64,000 nt of DNA. Source: Cephaloticoccus sp. (GTDB lineage Bacteria; Verrucomicrobiota; Verrucomicrobiia; Opitutales; Opitutaceae). Shown piece after piece: positions 46,498 through 55,965 of this stretch. The translations under genes were made by a program, and so were the position numbers. The notes under the pieces are model-generated. The model was not told the origin of the DNA and searched no databases. It saw only the letters and a program-made list of their open reading frames with translations. Positions within the stretch are counted from its first letter, which is position 1. Every line of letters starts with the position of its first letter. The stretch lies in NCBI GenBank assembly GCA_021734075.1, contig JAIPJW010000005.1, positions 1 to 64,000 of the forward strand, written 5' to 3'.

Positions 46498-47187
46498 ATG
46501 GAAATGGAAATCGTAGTCCCGGATGAAATTCCGGTCATGACTTTGCCCAATATCACTTTTTTCCCACAGGCACTGCTACCGCTGCATATATTTGAGCCAC
46601 GCTATCGCAAAATGCTCGCTGATGTCCTCTCCAAGGATCGATTGATGGCCGTGGCCGGCTTGGATGCACAACGCGTGAGTGAAAACAATGCCTTCGAGCC
46701 ACCCCACCGCATTATTACCGTGGGGATCATCCGGGCCTGCCAAAAGGACGAGAATGGCACGTCAAACCTCCTTCTGCAGGGATTGTGCCGGGCAGAAATA
46801 ATGCAAATCATGTCAGAGAATCCGTATCGGATGATCGCGATCCGTGCCCTCAACACCGAGCCGGATCCGGATGCGAATCCACAAATTACTCGGCAACTGC
46901 GCCTTGAATTGGAAAATTTACTGGCCCTCAAATGTAATTTCGGCACCAAGCCACCTCAACAACTGACCGATTTTCTGCAAGCAGTTCAGGAACATGATAC
47001 CTATGTGGATCTGGCCGCTTTTAACCTGTGTGATAATCCGGCAGTGAAACAAAAACTGCTTGAAACCCTCGGGGTTCGGGCCCGGTTCGAACTCTTCAAC
47101 CGTCATCTGCGGGCTGAGATCGACAACCTGTCCTTGTGGCAAAAGTTGCAGGGTGACCTGCCCGACGAACGTATCCCCGAAAACTAG
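46498..47187 (+). CDS. Lon-N-terminal-domain (LON substrate-binding) protein
   Basis: 229-residue stand-alone LON domain, without the ATPase or protease parts. The hallmark PNITFFPQALLPLHIFEPRYRKM is represented by LPLHIFEPRYRKMLADVL at about residues 24-41. Such proteins are widespread and may bind misfolded proteins, but the role is not established. ATG 46498 is chosen because the match begins six residues later; an in-frame start at 46429 would add an unlike stretch. Divergent from dnaK. Confidence 0.85.
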   Translation: MEMEIVVPDEIPVMTLPNITFFPQALLPLHIFEPRYRKMLADVLSKDRLMAVAGLDAQRVSENNAFEPPHRIITVGIIRACQKDENGTSNLLLQGLCRAEIMQIMSENPYRMIAIRALNTEPDPDANPQITRQLRLELENLLALKCNFGTKPPQQLTDFLQAVQEHDTYVDLAAFNLCDNPAVKQKLLETLGVRARFELFNRHLRAEIDNLSLWQKLQGDLPDERIPEN

Positions 47188-47220
47188 AAATCCCGCCGCA
47201 CCTTGGGCGACGGGATTTCT
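47186..47220. terminator. Hairpin between LON gene and tRNA-Thr
   Basis: AGAAATCCCG ... CGGGATTTCT, ten perfect pairs with a 15-base loop region. Flanks are CTAAAA on the right and AAAACT on the left, so it could end both the LON transcript and the convergent tRNA transcript. T-runs are short. Confidence 0.5.
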
Positions 47221-47224
47221 AAAA

Positions 47225-47300
47225 TGGAGCCGAGCATCGGATTCGAACCGACGACCTACTCATTACGAATGAGTCGCTCTACCAACTGAGCTAGCTCGGC
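47225..47300 (-). tRNA. tRNA-Thr (anticodon CGU)
   Basis: 76 bases on the minus strand, with encoded CCA. Acceptor GCCGAGC pairs with GCTCGGC; D arm GCTC-AGTTGGTA-GAGC; anticodon stem ACTCA/TGAGT around loop TTCGTAA, giving anticodon CGT; T arm GTCGG-TTCGAAT-CCGAT. It reads ACG codons. Confidence 0.96.
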
Positions 47301-47361
47301 ACTAGCGAAAGAACGGAACAAACTCGCCCCCAAGGCAAGCGCAAGTCTTCATTTGCCTCCC

Positions 47362-48438
47362 GTGCCTCCGCTCGCCACTCACCTCTTTGATTATCACCTG
47401 CCCGAACGCTTGATTGCCCAGACTCCGGCGACTCGACGTGACGCTTCACAACTGCTGGTCGTCAACCGGGCGCTACATTCGGTCAGTCACCATGTTTTCA
47501 CCGACTTGCCTGATTTTCTGTCCCCGGGTGACACCCTGATACGCAACAACGCCTCCGTTTTACCCGCCCGCCTACGGGCGGTGCGACCCAGCGGAGGGCA
47601 AGTCGAATGCTTTTTGCTTCGCCCGGTCGAAGGGGAAACGGTCTGGCGCTGCCTGATCAAACCCGGTAAACGCCTGCCCGTCGGGGCCACTTTTGCCCAC
47701 GAAACCGGTGAATTCACGGGAGAAATACTCGCGAAGGAATCAGATGGCTCAGCCCTCGTGAAATTGGACACCCGCAACCAGGAACCCATTACCGCAGTGG
47801 CCAATCGGCTGGGATCTGTGCCTTTGCCTCCCTATATCCGCCGGTCAGATGAGACCCTAAGGGCTACAGATCTGGCCCGATACCAAACTGTTTATGCCAA
47901 TCCTTCTCGACAGGTTGCCGTGGCCGCACCCACGGCCGGGCTTCATTTCACCCCGGAATTATTGTCGAAGCTCTCCACTCAAGGCGTGACCACCGCGGAG
48001 GTGACGTTGCATGTCGGACTGGGCACATTTCGCCCCATCACCACGGATACGGTTGATGCCCATGATATTCACCGGGAGCTGTATGAAATGCCCGCAAAAA
48101 CCCAGCTGTGCCTTGGCCGCCCCAACGGACGCCGCATTGCGGTTGGCACGACCACGGTTCGCACCATAGAACATTTTCTGCGGCAGCCCAGCCCAACTCC
48201 CGGCAAGGAATATTTCGATGAGGCTGACATCTATATTTATCCACCCAGTCTGTTCCAAGGGGTGGATGCATTGATCACCAACTTCCACCAACCGCGCTCC
48301 ACTCTGCTCTGTCTGGTGTCCGCGTTTATCACCCCGGGATCGACCGAGGGCATCACCTGGCTCAAGGAAATCTATGCCGAGGCCATAACCCGCGAATACC
48401 GCTTCTTCAGTTATGGCGACGCCATGTTGATTCTGTAA
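47362..48438 (+). CDS. queA: S-adenosylmethionine:tRNA ribosyltransferase-isomerase
   Basis: 358-residue QueA, which adds the epoxycyclopentanediol moiety to preQ1 at position 34 of tRNA in the queuosine pathway. N-terminal FDYHLPERLIAQTP, then RNNASVLPARL and the C-terminal TNFHQPRSTLLCLVSAF are family signatures. The start is uncertain: GTG 47362 or TTG 47353; no ATG or ribosome-binding site is available. No preQ1 riboswitch was recognised in the short leader. Confidence 0.95.
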   Translation: MPPLATHLFDYHLPERLIAQTPATRRDASQLLVVNRALHSVSHHVFTDLPDFLSPGDTLIRNNASVLPARLRAVRPSGGQVECFLLRPVEGETVWRCLIKPGKRLPVGATFAHETGEFTGEILAKESDGSALVKLDTRNQEPITAVANRLGSVPLPPYIRRSDETLRATDLARYQTVYANPSRQVAVAAPTAGLHFTPELLSKLSTQGVTTAEVTLHVGLGTFRPITTDTVDAHDIHRELYEMPAKTQLCLGRPNGRRIAVGTTTVRTIEHFLRQPSPTPGKEYFDEADIYIYPPSLFQGVDALITNFHQPRSTLLCLVSAFITPGSTEGITWLKEIYAEAITREYRFFSYGDAMLIL

Positions 48439-48481
48439 GCCTATCCGTTGCATTCCCGCGCAAGCCCGACAAATTGAACCT

Positions 48482-48844
48482 GTGACCAACGAAGAACTCC
48501 AAACCCTGATTGACGACGCCACCTATGATTACGCCATGGGAGAGATGGAGCCGGCGGTGGCCAAGCTGAACCAGGCCGCGAAGGCGGCCCCGGATTCATT
48601 CGCCGCCTGGCATGCTTTGGCCGAGATCCACTTCAGCCAGCGCCAACTTGATGACGCGCTACAAGCGGCGGAAAGGGCCCACGGCATTGATCCCAAGGAT
48701 TTGTTCATCAACACGACACTTTCCCGCATCTGGATGGAGCGGGGAGACAAGGCGATGGCCGAAAAATACGGGGCCCAGGCCAAAATGCTCAGCTGGAAGG
48801 ACCAATTGAAAAAACCACAAGAGCAAGCGGATGGCATTAACTGA
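48482..48844 (+). CDS. Small TPR-repeat protein
   Basis: 120-residue protein with about two tetratricopeptide repeats (AVAKLNQAAKAAPDSFAAWH and ALQAAERAHGIDPKDLFINT). It starts with GTG. No signal peptide. It sits between queA and accA on the same strand; its partner is unknown. Confidence 0.8.
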   Translation: MTNEELQTLIDDATYDYAMGEMEPAVAKLNQAAKAAPDSFAAWHALAEIHFSQRQLDDALQAAERAHGIDPKDLFINTTLSRIWMERGDKAMAEKYGAQAKMLSWKDQLKKPQEQADGIN

Positions 48845-48891
48845 TGTTCCGCTCGTTGACAGCTTCAGATCAGGGCCAGTAATTTTGTCAC

Positions 48892-49869
48892 ATGCACACG
48901 CAGACCTATGTGTTGGAATTCGAAAAGCCTTTGCGCGAACTCGCGATGCAACTCGATGCACTCCAGCAGCAATCGCTTGAGAGCAACCTGGATCTTGCCA
49001 AGGAAGTAGCCGCGATCGAAAAGAAAATCGAACACACGCGGCGCGACATCTACACCCATCTCACGCCGTGGCAGCGGGTACAAATTGCCCGGCATCCCAA
49101 ACGGCCCTACGCGCTCGATTACATCGATCTGCTATGTGAGGATTTTCTCGAATTGCACGGCGACCGCCAATTCCGCGATGACCGGGCGCTGATCGGCGGC
49201 ACGGCCTTTTTTCAAGGTCAGGCCGTAATGGTGATCGCCCAGCAAAAAGGGCGCGACCCCAAGGAAAGAATCTCCCGCAATTTTGGCATGCCCCAACCCG
49301 AAGGCTACCGCAAGGCTCTCCGTCTCATGAAGATGGCGGAAAAATTCAATCTGCCGGTGCTGGCTTTCATTGACACCCCCGGTGCCTATCCAGGGATCGG
49401 CTCCGAGGAACGCCACGTTTCCGAGGCCATCGCGGTCAATCTGCGCGAGATGGCAATGCTCAAGATTCCCACCATCGCAGTCGTGGTCGGGGAAGGCGGT
49501 TCGGGCGGGGCCTTGGGCATCGGGGTCACGGACCGGGTAGTGATTTTTGAAAACAGTTATTACTCGGTTATTTCTCCCGAAGGCTGTGCCGCCATCCTTT
49601 GGAAGGACGGCACCGCGGCTCCCCAGGCTGCCCAAGCCTTGAAACTCAATGCCGCCACCCTGCTCGATTTGGGTGTGGTGGAGGAAGTGATTCCAGAACC
49701 CATGGGCGGAGCCCATTACAATCCAGCGGCTGCCGCCGAATCCCTGGGCCACAGCTTGCAAAAGCAGCTCAAGGAAATCACCAAACTTCCCGTGGCCAAA
49801 TTATTGGATGCCCGTTACGCACGCTACCGCAAGTTGGGCGTATTTGAGGAAACGCTCACTCGGGCCTGA
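48892..49869 (+). CDS. accA: Acetyl-CoA carboxylase carboxyltransferase subunit alpha
   Basis: 325-residue AccA, half of the carboxyltransferase that makes malonyl-CoA for fatty acid synthesis. Crotonase-like core with GYRKALRLMKMAEKF, FIDTPGAYPGIGSEER and VVGEGGSGGALGIGV. Length matches the standalone bacterial form. accD is not in the window. Leader has no ribosome-binding site. Confidence 0.97.
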   Translation: MHTQTYVLEFEKPLRELAMQLDALQQQSLESNLDLAKEVAAIEKKIEHTRRDIYTHLTPWQRVQIARHPKRPYALDYIDLLCEDFLELHGDRQFRDDRALIGGTAFFQGQAVMVIAQQKGRDPKERISRNFGMPQPEGYRKALRLMKMAEKFNLPVLAFIDTPGAYPGIGSEERHVSEAIAVNLREMAMLKIPTIAVVVGEGGSGGALGIGVTDRVVIFENSYYSVISPEGCAAILWKDGTAAPQAAQALKLNAATLLDLGVVEEVIPEPMGGAHYNPAAAAESLGHSLQKQLKEITKLPVAKLLDARYARYRKLGVFEETLTRA

Positions 49870-49904
49870 ACGGGGCGCTCGGTTGCCCCTCGCTTCCGGC
49901 TCGG

Positions 49905-50684
49905 CTATTTTACAGTCAAAAGTTCGATTTTTTCCGCCCGAGCCATCCCGGGGCTGATTTCGATCAAGGCGCCGGATAGCCGCACATCTTCACTCGCCAC
50001 GGGGAACCTGCGCGGCATCCCGTCAAGGAAACGGCCGATCACCGGTTCGACTTCCCGACCCAACACCGAGGCATAGGGTCCGGTCATGCCCACATCGCAA
50101 ATGAATGCGGTCCCTTTCGGCAATATCCGGGCATCCGCGGTGGGCACATGTGTATGGGTGCCCAGCACTGCGGTCACCCGACCATCCAAATACCAGCCCA
50201 ACGCCTGCTTTTCGGACGTCGCCTCGGCATGGACTTCGACAATGATCGCATCGGTCTGAGGGCGCAGTCGTTCGATCATCCGATCTGCACAAAGAAAGGG
50301 ACACTCTGATTTCAAGTTAAGATACTGGCGCCCCAACACCGTGAAAATCCCGACCCGAAACCCCCGGGCCGCGATGACCAGATGATCCCATCCCGGGCAT
50401 GTCGCCGGCAGATTCGCCGGTCGGCAAACGTGCTCCATCTGGTCAATCTCAGTCACCCAGTCACGTTGATCCCAAACATGATCGCCCAAGGTGATTGCAT
50501 CCACCCCAGCACTGAGCAGGGATTGCGCAATGGCCGAAGTGATTCCGGAGCCAGCCGCCGCGTTTTCCCCATTGGCCACGACAAAATCCAAGGCATGCTG
50601 CCGGCGCACCCCCGCAAGTCGTTCATTAACTATATCACGACCGGGACGGCCGACTATATCTCCAATGAACAACAGTTTGAGCAT
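49905..50684 (-). CDS. YmdB-like metallophosphoesterase
   Basis: 259-residue calcineurin-like phosphodiesterase of the TIGR00282/YmdB group. Metal motifs are [46 protein letters not shown] and [10 protein letters not shown]. Characterised members hydrolyse 2',3'-cyclic nucleotides or cAMP. ATG 50684 puts the first strand directly at the start. Divergent from ilvB. Confidence 0.93.
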   Translation of the reverse strand: MLKLLFIGDIVGRPGRDIVNERLAGVRRQHALDFVVANGENAAAGSGITSAIAQSLLSAGVDAITLGDHVWDQRDWVTEIDQMEHVCRPANLPATCPGWDHLVIAARGFRVGIFTVLGRQYLNLKSECPFLCADRMIERLRPQTDAIIVEVHAEATSEKQALGWYLDGRVTAVLGTHTHVPTADARILPKGTAFICDVGMTGPYASVLGREVEPVIGRFLDGMPRRFPVASEDVRLSGALIEISPGMARAEKIELLTVK

Positions 50685-50806
50685 TACGCCAACGTGGAGC
50701 GCAAGAACGGGTCCGCCAATCGAAAAACAGTATGACATTCTGGTGGCTGCCTAGGCTTGCCCCAAGTCCGTGAAACCTCTTAGCTCCGGACCCTTTTGTT
50801 CCGCCT

Positions 50807-52582
50807 ATGAAAACCACGACCTCTCCCACTGCGTTTCCCAAAGCCGAAATCGGCCGAGAAATGAAAGGTGCCGACGCCGTCGTCGAATGCCTCATTCGTG
50901 AGGGCGTGGACACCATTTTCGCTTATCCCGGGGGAGCTTCATTGGAACTGCACCAATCCCTCGCCCGCACGGATAAAATCCGCACCATCCTGCCCCGTCA
51001 CGAACAGGGTGGTTCCTTTGCGGCTGAGGGTTATGCCCGGGCATCGGGCAAGGTTGGCGTATGCATGGCGACGAGCGGCCCCGGTGCGACCAATCTCATT
51101 ACTGCCATCGCTGATGCCTTCATGGACTCGATCCCTCTGGTGGCCATCACCGGTCAGGTTCATATCAATTTTATCGGCAAGATGGCGTTTCAGGAGACCG
51201 ATTTCTACGGCATGACGCTGCCGATCGTGAAGCATTCCTACCTCATCACGGATGTGCATGAACTCCCGCGCATCTTCAAGGAAGCTTTCCATCTTGCCCG
51301 CACGGGACGACCGGGACCGGTCATCATCGATATCCCGAAAAATGTGCAGCAAACCCTGTTCCGCCCGGTTTACCCGGCCACGGTCGAGTTCAGCAATCCC
51401 TATGTCGGCTGTGCCCATGAAGCCACCGATGACCAGCTGAAGCAAATTCTGGCGCTGATTGCGGAGGCCAAGAAACCGATGCTCTACGTTGGTGGTGGAA
51501 TTGTCTCCGCCGCTGCGACGCAGGAACTGAAGGTCTTTGCCGAATCCACCAACATTCAGGTGGCCACCACCTTGATGGGCATGGGGGCATTCTCCGAATC
51601 CCACCCGCTCTCCATGCATTGGTTTGGTATGCACGGCGCCGCATATGGCAATTGGGCGGTGGATCAATGCGACCTGCTCGTCTGTCTCGGTGCGCGCTTC
51701 GACGATCGCATCACCGGCGACACCGGCAAGTTTGCCACCAAGGCAAAAATTGTGCACGTCGACATCGACGCCTCGGAGCACAATAAAAACAAGGCCGTCC
51801 AACTCGCGGTGGTCAGTGACATTAAATATGCCCTCCGGCGCCTGAATGAGTTGATCGCGGCCGCCAAATTTGTCCCGCCCGACTCGACCCCATGGCACAA
51901 TGAAGTGGCCAAATGGAAAAAGGATTATCCCTTCAGCTACGAGGCGAGCCAGCACATCCAGCCACAGGAAGCCATTTCCCTGCTGTATGAATTGACCAAG
52001 GGAGAAGCCATCATCACCACCGGGGTGGGCCAGCACCAGATGTGGGCCGCGCAGTTTTACCGCTTTGACGAACCCCGCCGTTTCATCAGTTCACTTGGAC
52101 TGGGGGCCATGGGTTTTGGCTATCCGGCCGCTTTGGGCGCCAAGGTCGCCTGCCCGGACAAGCAAGTGATCGATATTGATGGGGATGGTTCGTTTGCCAT
52201 GAACATCCAGGAACTGGCCACGGCCAAAATCGAGAAAATCGCCGCCAAGGTCATCATCCTTAACAATCAGCATCTGGGCATGGTCGTGCAGTGGGAGGAC
52301 CGTTTTTATGACAGCGTCCGGGGCAATACCATCCTCGGAGATGAAAAGAATATCGGCAGTCCCGACAATCCCGACGCGCTTTACCCTGACTTCGTCAAGA
52401 TTGCAGACGGATATGGCGTGGCCGGCCGTCGCGTCATCAAAAAGAGCGAGCTCAAGGCGGCCATCCAGGAAATGCTGGATCATGATGGACCGTATTTGCT
52501 CGATGTCATCGTGCCTTACACCGAACACGTGTTGCCCATGATCCCGGCGGGCAAATCGGTGAAAGAGATGCTGCTTAAATAA
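50807..52582 (+). CDS. ilvB: Acetolactate synthase large subunit
   Basis: 591-residue thiamine-diphosphate enzyme for branched-chain amino acid synthesis. N-terminal [20 protein letters not shown], catalytic Glu in [15 protein letters not shown], and the thiamine-diphosphate motif [16 protein letters not shown] ... NNQHLGMV are intact. The small regulatory subunit gene (ilvH/N), usually next to it, is absent here; a terminator follows directly. Confidence 0.96.
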   Translation: MKTTTSPTAFPKAEIGREMKGADAVVECLIREGVDTIFAYPGGASLELHQSLARTDKIRTILPRHEQGGSFAAEGYARASGKVGVCMATSGPGATNLITAIADAFMDSIPLVAITGQVHINFIGKMAFQETDFYGMTLPIVKHSYLITDVHELPRIFKEAFHLARTGRPGPVIIDIPKNVQQTLFRPVYPATVEFSNPYVGCAHEATDDQLKQILALIAEAKKPMLYVGGGIVSAAATQELKVFAESTNIQVATTLMGMGAFSESHPLSMHWFGMHGAAYGNWAVDQCDLLVCLGARFDDRITGDTGKFATKAKIVHVDIDASEHNKNKAVQLAVVSDIKYALRRLNELIAAAKFVPPDSTPWHNEVAKWKKDYPFSYEASQHIQPQEAISLLYELTKGEAIITTGVGQHQMWAAQFYRFDEPRRFISSLGLGAMGFGYPAALGAKVACPDKQVIDIDGDGSFAMNIQELATAKIEKIAAKVIILNNQHLGMVVQWEDRFYDSVRGNTILGDEKNIGSPDNPDALYPDFVKIADGYGVAGRRVIKKSELKAAIQEMLDHDGPYLLDVIVPYTEHVLPMIPAGKSVKEMLLK

Positions 52583-52609
52583 TCCAAGCCGGCATCGCTA
52601 TTACCCTTC

Positions 52610-52637
52610 AGCCCGTGCCCCAGTGCACGGGCTTTTT
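52610..52637 (+). terminator. Rho-independent terminator of ilvB
   Basis: AGCCCGTGC-CCCAGT-GCACGGGCT, nine pairs, followed by TTTTATTT. The run overlaps the stop codon of the convergent cyclase gene (52636-52638). Confidence 0.88.
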
Positions 52638-54900
52638 ATTTCTCCGTCATCACGTGCACGCCATCCCAATCACTGGGTGGCGGATTGATCCGGTATTTGG
52701 CGACGATATCAAGATACACCAGCGAGGGATTCTTCGTCACGCCCGGGGTCACCCCTGGCAGGTTCGGCTCGATTTCGCGGCTTCGCTCAAAGCTCGCCTG
52801 CGCCCCGTCCCAATCGAGCGCGTAGTGCTGGTCGAGACCCTGTTCAAAAATCCGGATGCATTCCATGGTGGCCTCGGACACATTTTCCTTCAAACCGACA
52901 ATTTCGAATATGGGAACGGCTTGCGAACGCCCCTTGACCACAATCCGGCCCAGCCGCCGGAAAACGAGCCGGTCCCCGCCGTGTTTCTCGCAGGAGTTTT
53001 TCGTGACTTCGGTGCACATGGTATAGCTGCCCCAGCTTTTCGCACCCGATTCCATGCGGGCGGCCAAGTTAACATTGTCGCCCATCATGGTATAATTGAA
53101 GCGCGTGCGACTGCCCATGTTGCCGATCATGCACATACCGGTGTTCAGCCCGATTCGAGTTTGCATTTGTTTGACGATTTCGGGCCATTTCTCCCCCTCG
53201 TCCTTCCATTTCGTGCGTAATTCGGCCAGTTTCTGGTGCACCCGTTGCGTCGCCACACATGCCCGATAGGCGTGATCGGGGGCCGGGATCGGGGCCCCAA
53301 ACATCGCCACCACGGCATCGCCGATATACTTGTCGAGAGTCCCGCCTTCCTCTTGAACGATGTCAGTGCACGCCGTCAGGTATTCGTTCATCAAATCCAC
53401 CAAGGGACCGGAACCGAGCACCTCGGAGAAGGTGGAGAAGGATTGGATGTCTGAAAAATAGGCCGTGATTTCCGCATCGTGACCGCCCAACTGCGGATCC
53501 TCGCCTGACTCAACCATCCGACTGACCAATTCGGGCGAGACATAGGCACCAAACATTCCCTTGATGCGGCCCTTCTGCTTTTGTTCTTCCAGGACCTGCC
53601 AGATCAGTGCACCAAAACTGGTGGTGAAAGCAGCGCCCAGGGGGCCGGTCATTGGCAGCAAAACGTGCATCTCACGAAACAGCTGAAAAGCCACCGCGAC
53701 ATAAATTGCGGCCGCCAGCACCGCCATGATTTTAGTGAACACGCCCCGACCCCCGCCCGCGATCACCATGCCGGTGACGAACAGCGTAAGACCGAAGATC
53801 ACCCCGTAGATCGCAGTCTGGCTGAGATGGGTGATAAACTTTCCGGACACGATGGTTTTCAGCAGATTGCCGTGCACCCCCACCTTGGGCACAGGCACCG
53901 AATCAAATGGTGTGGTCGCTAGATCCTGCAGCAATGGATCGGTCGGGCCGATCAATACCACGGCATCCTTCCAATCTGGTTGGGCGAAAAACTTCTCAGC
54001 TGAAATTCGCTCGGTGCCATCCTCCGATTTCAACATTTCGGCGTAGTTGTATACCGTGGAAAATCCTATCCGGGGATTATTCTCCGGCGCCAACCAAGCA
54101 GAGAACCAGTTGACCTCAAGCAACTGGCCGTTCTTCAACGGCAGATGTGACACCACCGAGCCATCAGGCCGCACCAATTCGAGCGTGTTTCCCGCTACCT
54201 GGATCGCATCCGGACCCAGGCCGAAATACAGCCGGGCCAATTCCAAACTCAAGTGGTAATAGGTCCGCACGCCACTCGGGGCAAACAGGGGCACCCAACG
54301 CGTGCCACCATCAATGGTGTCAATCAATCCGACGTTGGGTGGATTCCAAGGTGTGTTTTGGCCCACGTTGAAGGCTGGTAGCTCCGGGCTTTCCAATTGC
54401 TCGGTGGGCCCAAGACCATTCGTCAGCAATGGAAACTCCCGTTGCTGTTTCCGCCCATTGATATCGCGAAATACCGCGGCGGAATAGGATGCAGCCAGCA
54501 CTACCGGGGGATTTTTCCACAGGTATCGGGCAAAGGCCCGATTGCCGGTCACATACTTGGTGCGATCCACCGACTCGGAGACTCCGTTGTCGGACAGCAC
54601 AAAATCAAATCCAACCGCCCGGACACCACCCTGAGCGATCAGGGCTTCCGCCACCCGGGCAAAATACATGCGACTCCATGGAAATCCGCCTATTTCATCG
54701 ATGGACTGGGAATCAACATCGACATAAACCACCTTCAGCGGGGTCGGCAGTTCACCGCGAAATTGGTAACGCCAATCAGTAAACTTGCTCTCCACAAAAT
54801 CCAGCCAGCCATTCGCGCTCAAGATACACCACAGCAATGGGATCGGGGTGAGGAGCGACCAGCGTAGAGAAAACAAATTCTTCGCCTTGGGGAGGAGCAT
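52636..54900 (-). CDS. CHASE2-domain class III adenylate/guanylate cyclase
   Basis: 754-residue membrane signalling enzyme. N-terminal helix, an extracytoplasmic CHASE2 sensor (about 35-335, VVYVDVDSQSIDEIGGFPWS), three helices (about 345-425) and a class III cyclase domain (about 470-650). Metal aspartates are in AYFSDIQSFS and DKYIGDAVVAMFG; the transition-state Asn and Arg in GDNVNLAARME; the lysine of DKYIGD and the Thr of YTMMGD suggest ATP specificity. A C-terminal TPR-like tail follows. Adjacent FecR and O-antigen-ligase genes on the same strand may belong to the same envelope-sensing unit. Confidence 0.93.
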   Translation of the reverse strand: MLLPKAKNLFSLRWSLLTPIPLLWCILSANGWLDFVESKFTDWRYQFRGELPTPLKVVYVDVDSQSIDEIGGFPWSRMYFARVAEALIAQGGVRAVGFDFVLSDNGVSESVDRTKYVTGNRAFARYLWKNPPVVLAASYSAAVFRDINGRKQQREFPLLTNGLGPTEQLESPELPAFNVGQNTPWNPPNVGLIDTIDGGTRWVPLFAPSGVRTYYHLSLELARLYFGLGPDAIQVAGNTLELVRPDGSVVSHLPLKNGQLLEVNWFSAWLAPENNPRIGFSTVYNYAEMLKSEDGTERISAEKFFAQPDWKDAVVLIGPTDPLLQDLATTPFDSVPVPKVGVHGNLLKTIVSGKFITHLSQTAIYGVIFGLTLFVTGMVIAGGGRGVFTKIMAVLAAAIYVAVAFQLFREMHVLLPMTGPLGAAFTTSFGALIWQVLEEQKQKGRIKGMFGAYVSPELVSRMVESGEDPQLGGHDAEITAYFSDIQSFSTFSEVLGSGPLVDLMNEYLTACTDIVQEEGGTLDKYIGDAVVAMFGAPIPAPDHAYRACVATQRVHQKLAELRTKWKDEGEKWPEIVKQMQTRIGLNTGMCMIGNMGSRTRFNYTMMGDNVNLAARMESGAKSWGSYTMCTEVTKNSCEKHGGDRLVFRRLGRIVVKGRSQAVPIFEIVGLKENVSEATMECIRIFEQGLDQHYALDWDGAQASFERSREIEPNLPGVTPGVTKNPSLVYLDIVAKYRINPPPSDWDGVHVMTEK

Positions 54901-55012
54901 CTCCCGACCAATCTAGCCAACCGAGCTGTAAACGGAAGCAGATTTAACCATCCATACCCCATCCTTTTGACATCGAATGAAGCCGCGGGGGCACTTTCTC
55001 CGCGGTGAAGGC

Positions 55013-55945
55013 TTACTTGCCGTCACCGGTGGTCGTGCGTGGGGTCGGCGCTGTTGCCGGTGGCGGCTGATTCGTCGTCGGGGGGGGAGTTTCCGCTGGT
55101 TTCTCGGTGGTCGGTGTCGTGGGCGTCGGTGTCGTGGGTGTCGGTGTCGGCGTGGTGGTTGGAGTGGTAAAGACCACATTTGCCACCGCCTGCGTCACCT
55201 GTTGCACCGTAGCCGCAACTGCTGCCTGGGTCGCGGGTGGAGTATCAATTACAATCACAGGCGTGCTGGGCCCTGCCGTGACCGTCACGGCACCCGTGAC
55301 ATCATCAACTGTCACATCAATCAGCACTTCAACTTCCTTGTTGTCGGGCACCGAAACTTCACTGGGCATGTTCACCGTTCCCGAGGCCAGCACCACGTTA
55401 CCTTCCACCGTCGTGAGTGAGAAGAAGGCCCGTCCCGTGCCATCAGGTCGAAAAACAATCCGGAACGTGGTCCCGCGAATACCTGCCGCGCCCACCGGGG
55501 TATTCACCGTGAAAGTGGAGCCCGCATCCGTGTTCAATTTCTTTACGTTTCCGACCAATTCACCGCGGCTGAGATTCAGTTTGGTGGTTGAAGACGAGGG
55601 TTCCGCCGTCATGGCGGCCACGGATATCTCATCGGCAAAGGGGTCCTGCAGAAATTCGTCGATCGAAAGCGAGGTGTCCTGCGCCAGGTTTACCGTCGCA
55701 CCATTGGAAAAAACCAGCACCACACTGGAATCATTGGCCGTATTGACCACGTATCCCTGCGTTAATTCCACACCGGCCGACAAATCAATTGTATTGCCGT
55801 CCTTGATGGCCGTCACACTACCGGTCACCTTGGCCACCTTGATTACACCGAGGAGTCGTGAACCCTCCTCTTGCCCTTGCACGGAAGCGGCAACAAACGA
55901 AGTTACAGTGAACAACAACAGCCAAGAGATTATCTTTTTATTCAT
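55013..55945 (-). CDS. FecR-domain exported protein with Thr/Pro tail
   Basis: 310-residue protein with a signal peptide (IISWLLLFTVTSFVAASVQG). A FecR domain spans about 35-160: GSVTAIKDGNTIDLSAGVEL, SSVVLVFSNGATVNL, and the TPVGAAGIRGTTFRI motif. The C-terminal 80 residues are low-complexity Thr/Pro repeats. Such proteins are often adjacent to CHASE2 cyclases; its partner could be the cyclase CHASE2 domain, by inference. It lies 20 bases after the O-antigen-ligase-like gene. Confidence 0.85.
   Translation of the reverse strand: MNKKIISWLLLFTVTSFVAASVQGQEEGSRLLGVIKVAKVTGSVTAIKDGNTIDLSAGVELTQGYVVNTANDSSVVLVFSNGATVNLAQDTSLSIDEFLQDPFADEISVAAMTAEPSSSTTKLNLSRGELVGNVKKLNTDAGSTFTVNTPVGAAGIRGTTFRIVFRPDGTGRAFFSLTTVEGNVVLASGTVNMPSEVSVPDNKEVEVLIDVTVDDVTGAVTVTAGPSTPVIVIDTPPATQAAVAATVQQVTQAVANVVFTTPTTTPTPTPTTPTPTTPTTEKPAETPPPTTNQPPPATAPTPRTTTGDGK
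55110..55154. repeat. 15-base tandem repeat inside the FecR-protein gene
   Basis: Three copies of a 15-base unit (GTCGGTGTCGTGGGC, GTCGGTGTCGTGGGT, GTCGGTGTCGGCGTG on the plus strand) encode the Pro/Thr tail of the FecR-domain protein. Copy number could vary between strains. Confidence 0.85.
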
Positions 55946-55965
55946 GGGAAACAGGGATTCGTGAG

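Noticed and set aside
47301-47361. preQ1 riboswitch ahead of queA
   Set aside because: The 61-base leader has no C-rich loop/A-rich tail arrangement and adjoins the tRNA.
54980-55012. Terminator hairpin after the FecR gene (CCGCGG arms)
   Set aside because: Six-pair stem with no T-run on the minus strand; too weak to call.
55100-55165. CRISPR-like short repeats
   Set aside because: A 15-base tandem coding repeat with no spacers, inside the FecR-protein gene.
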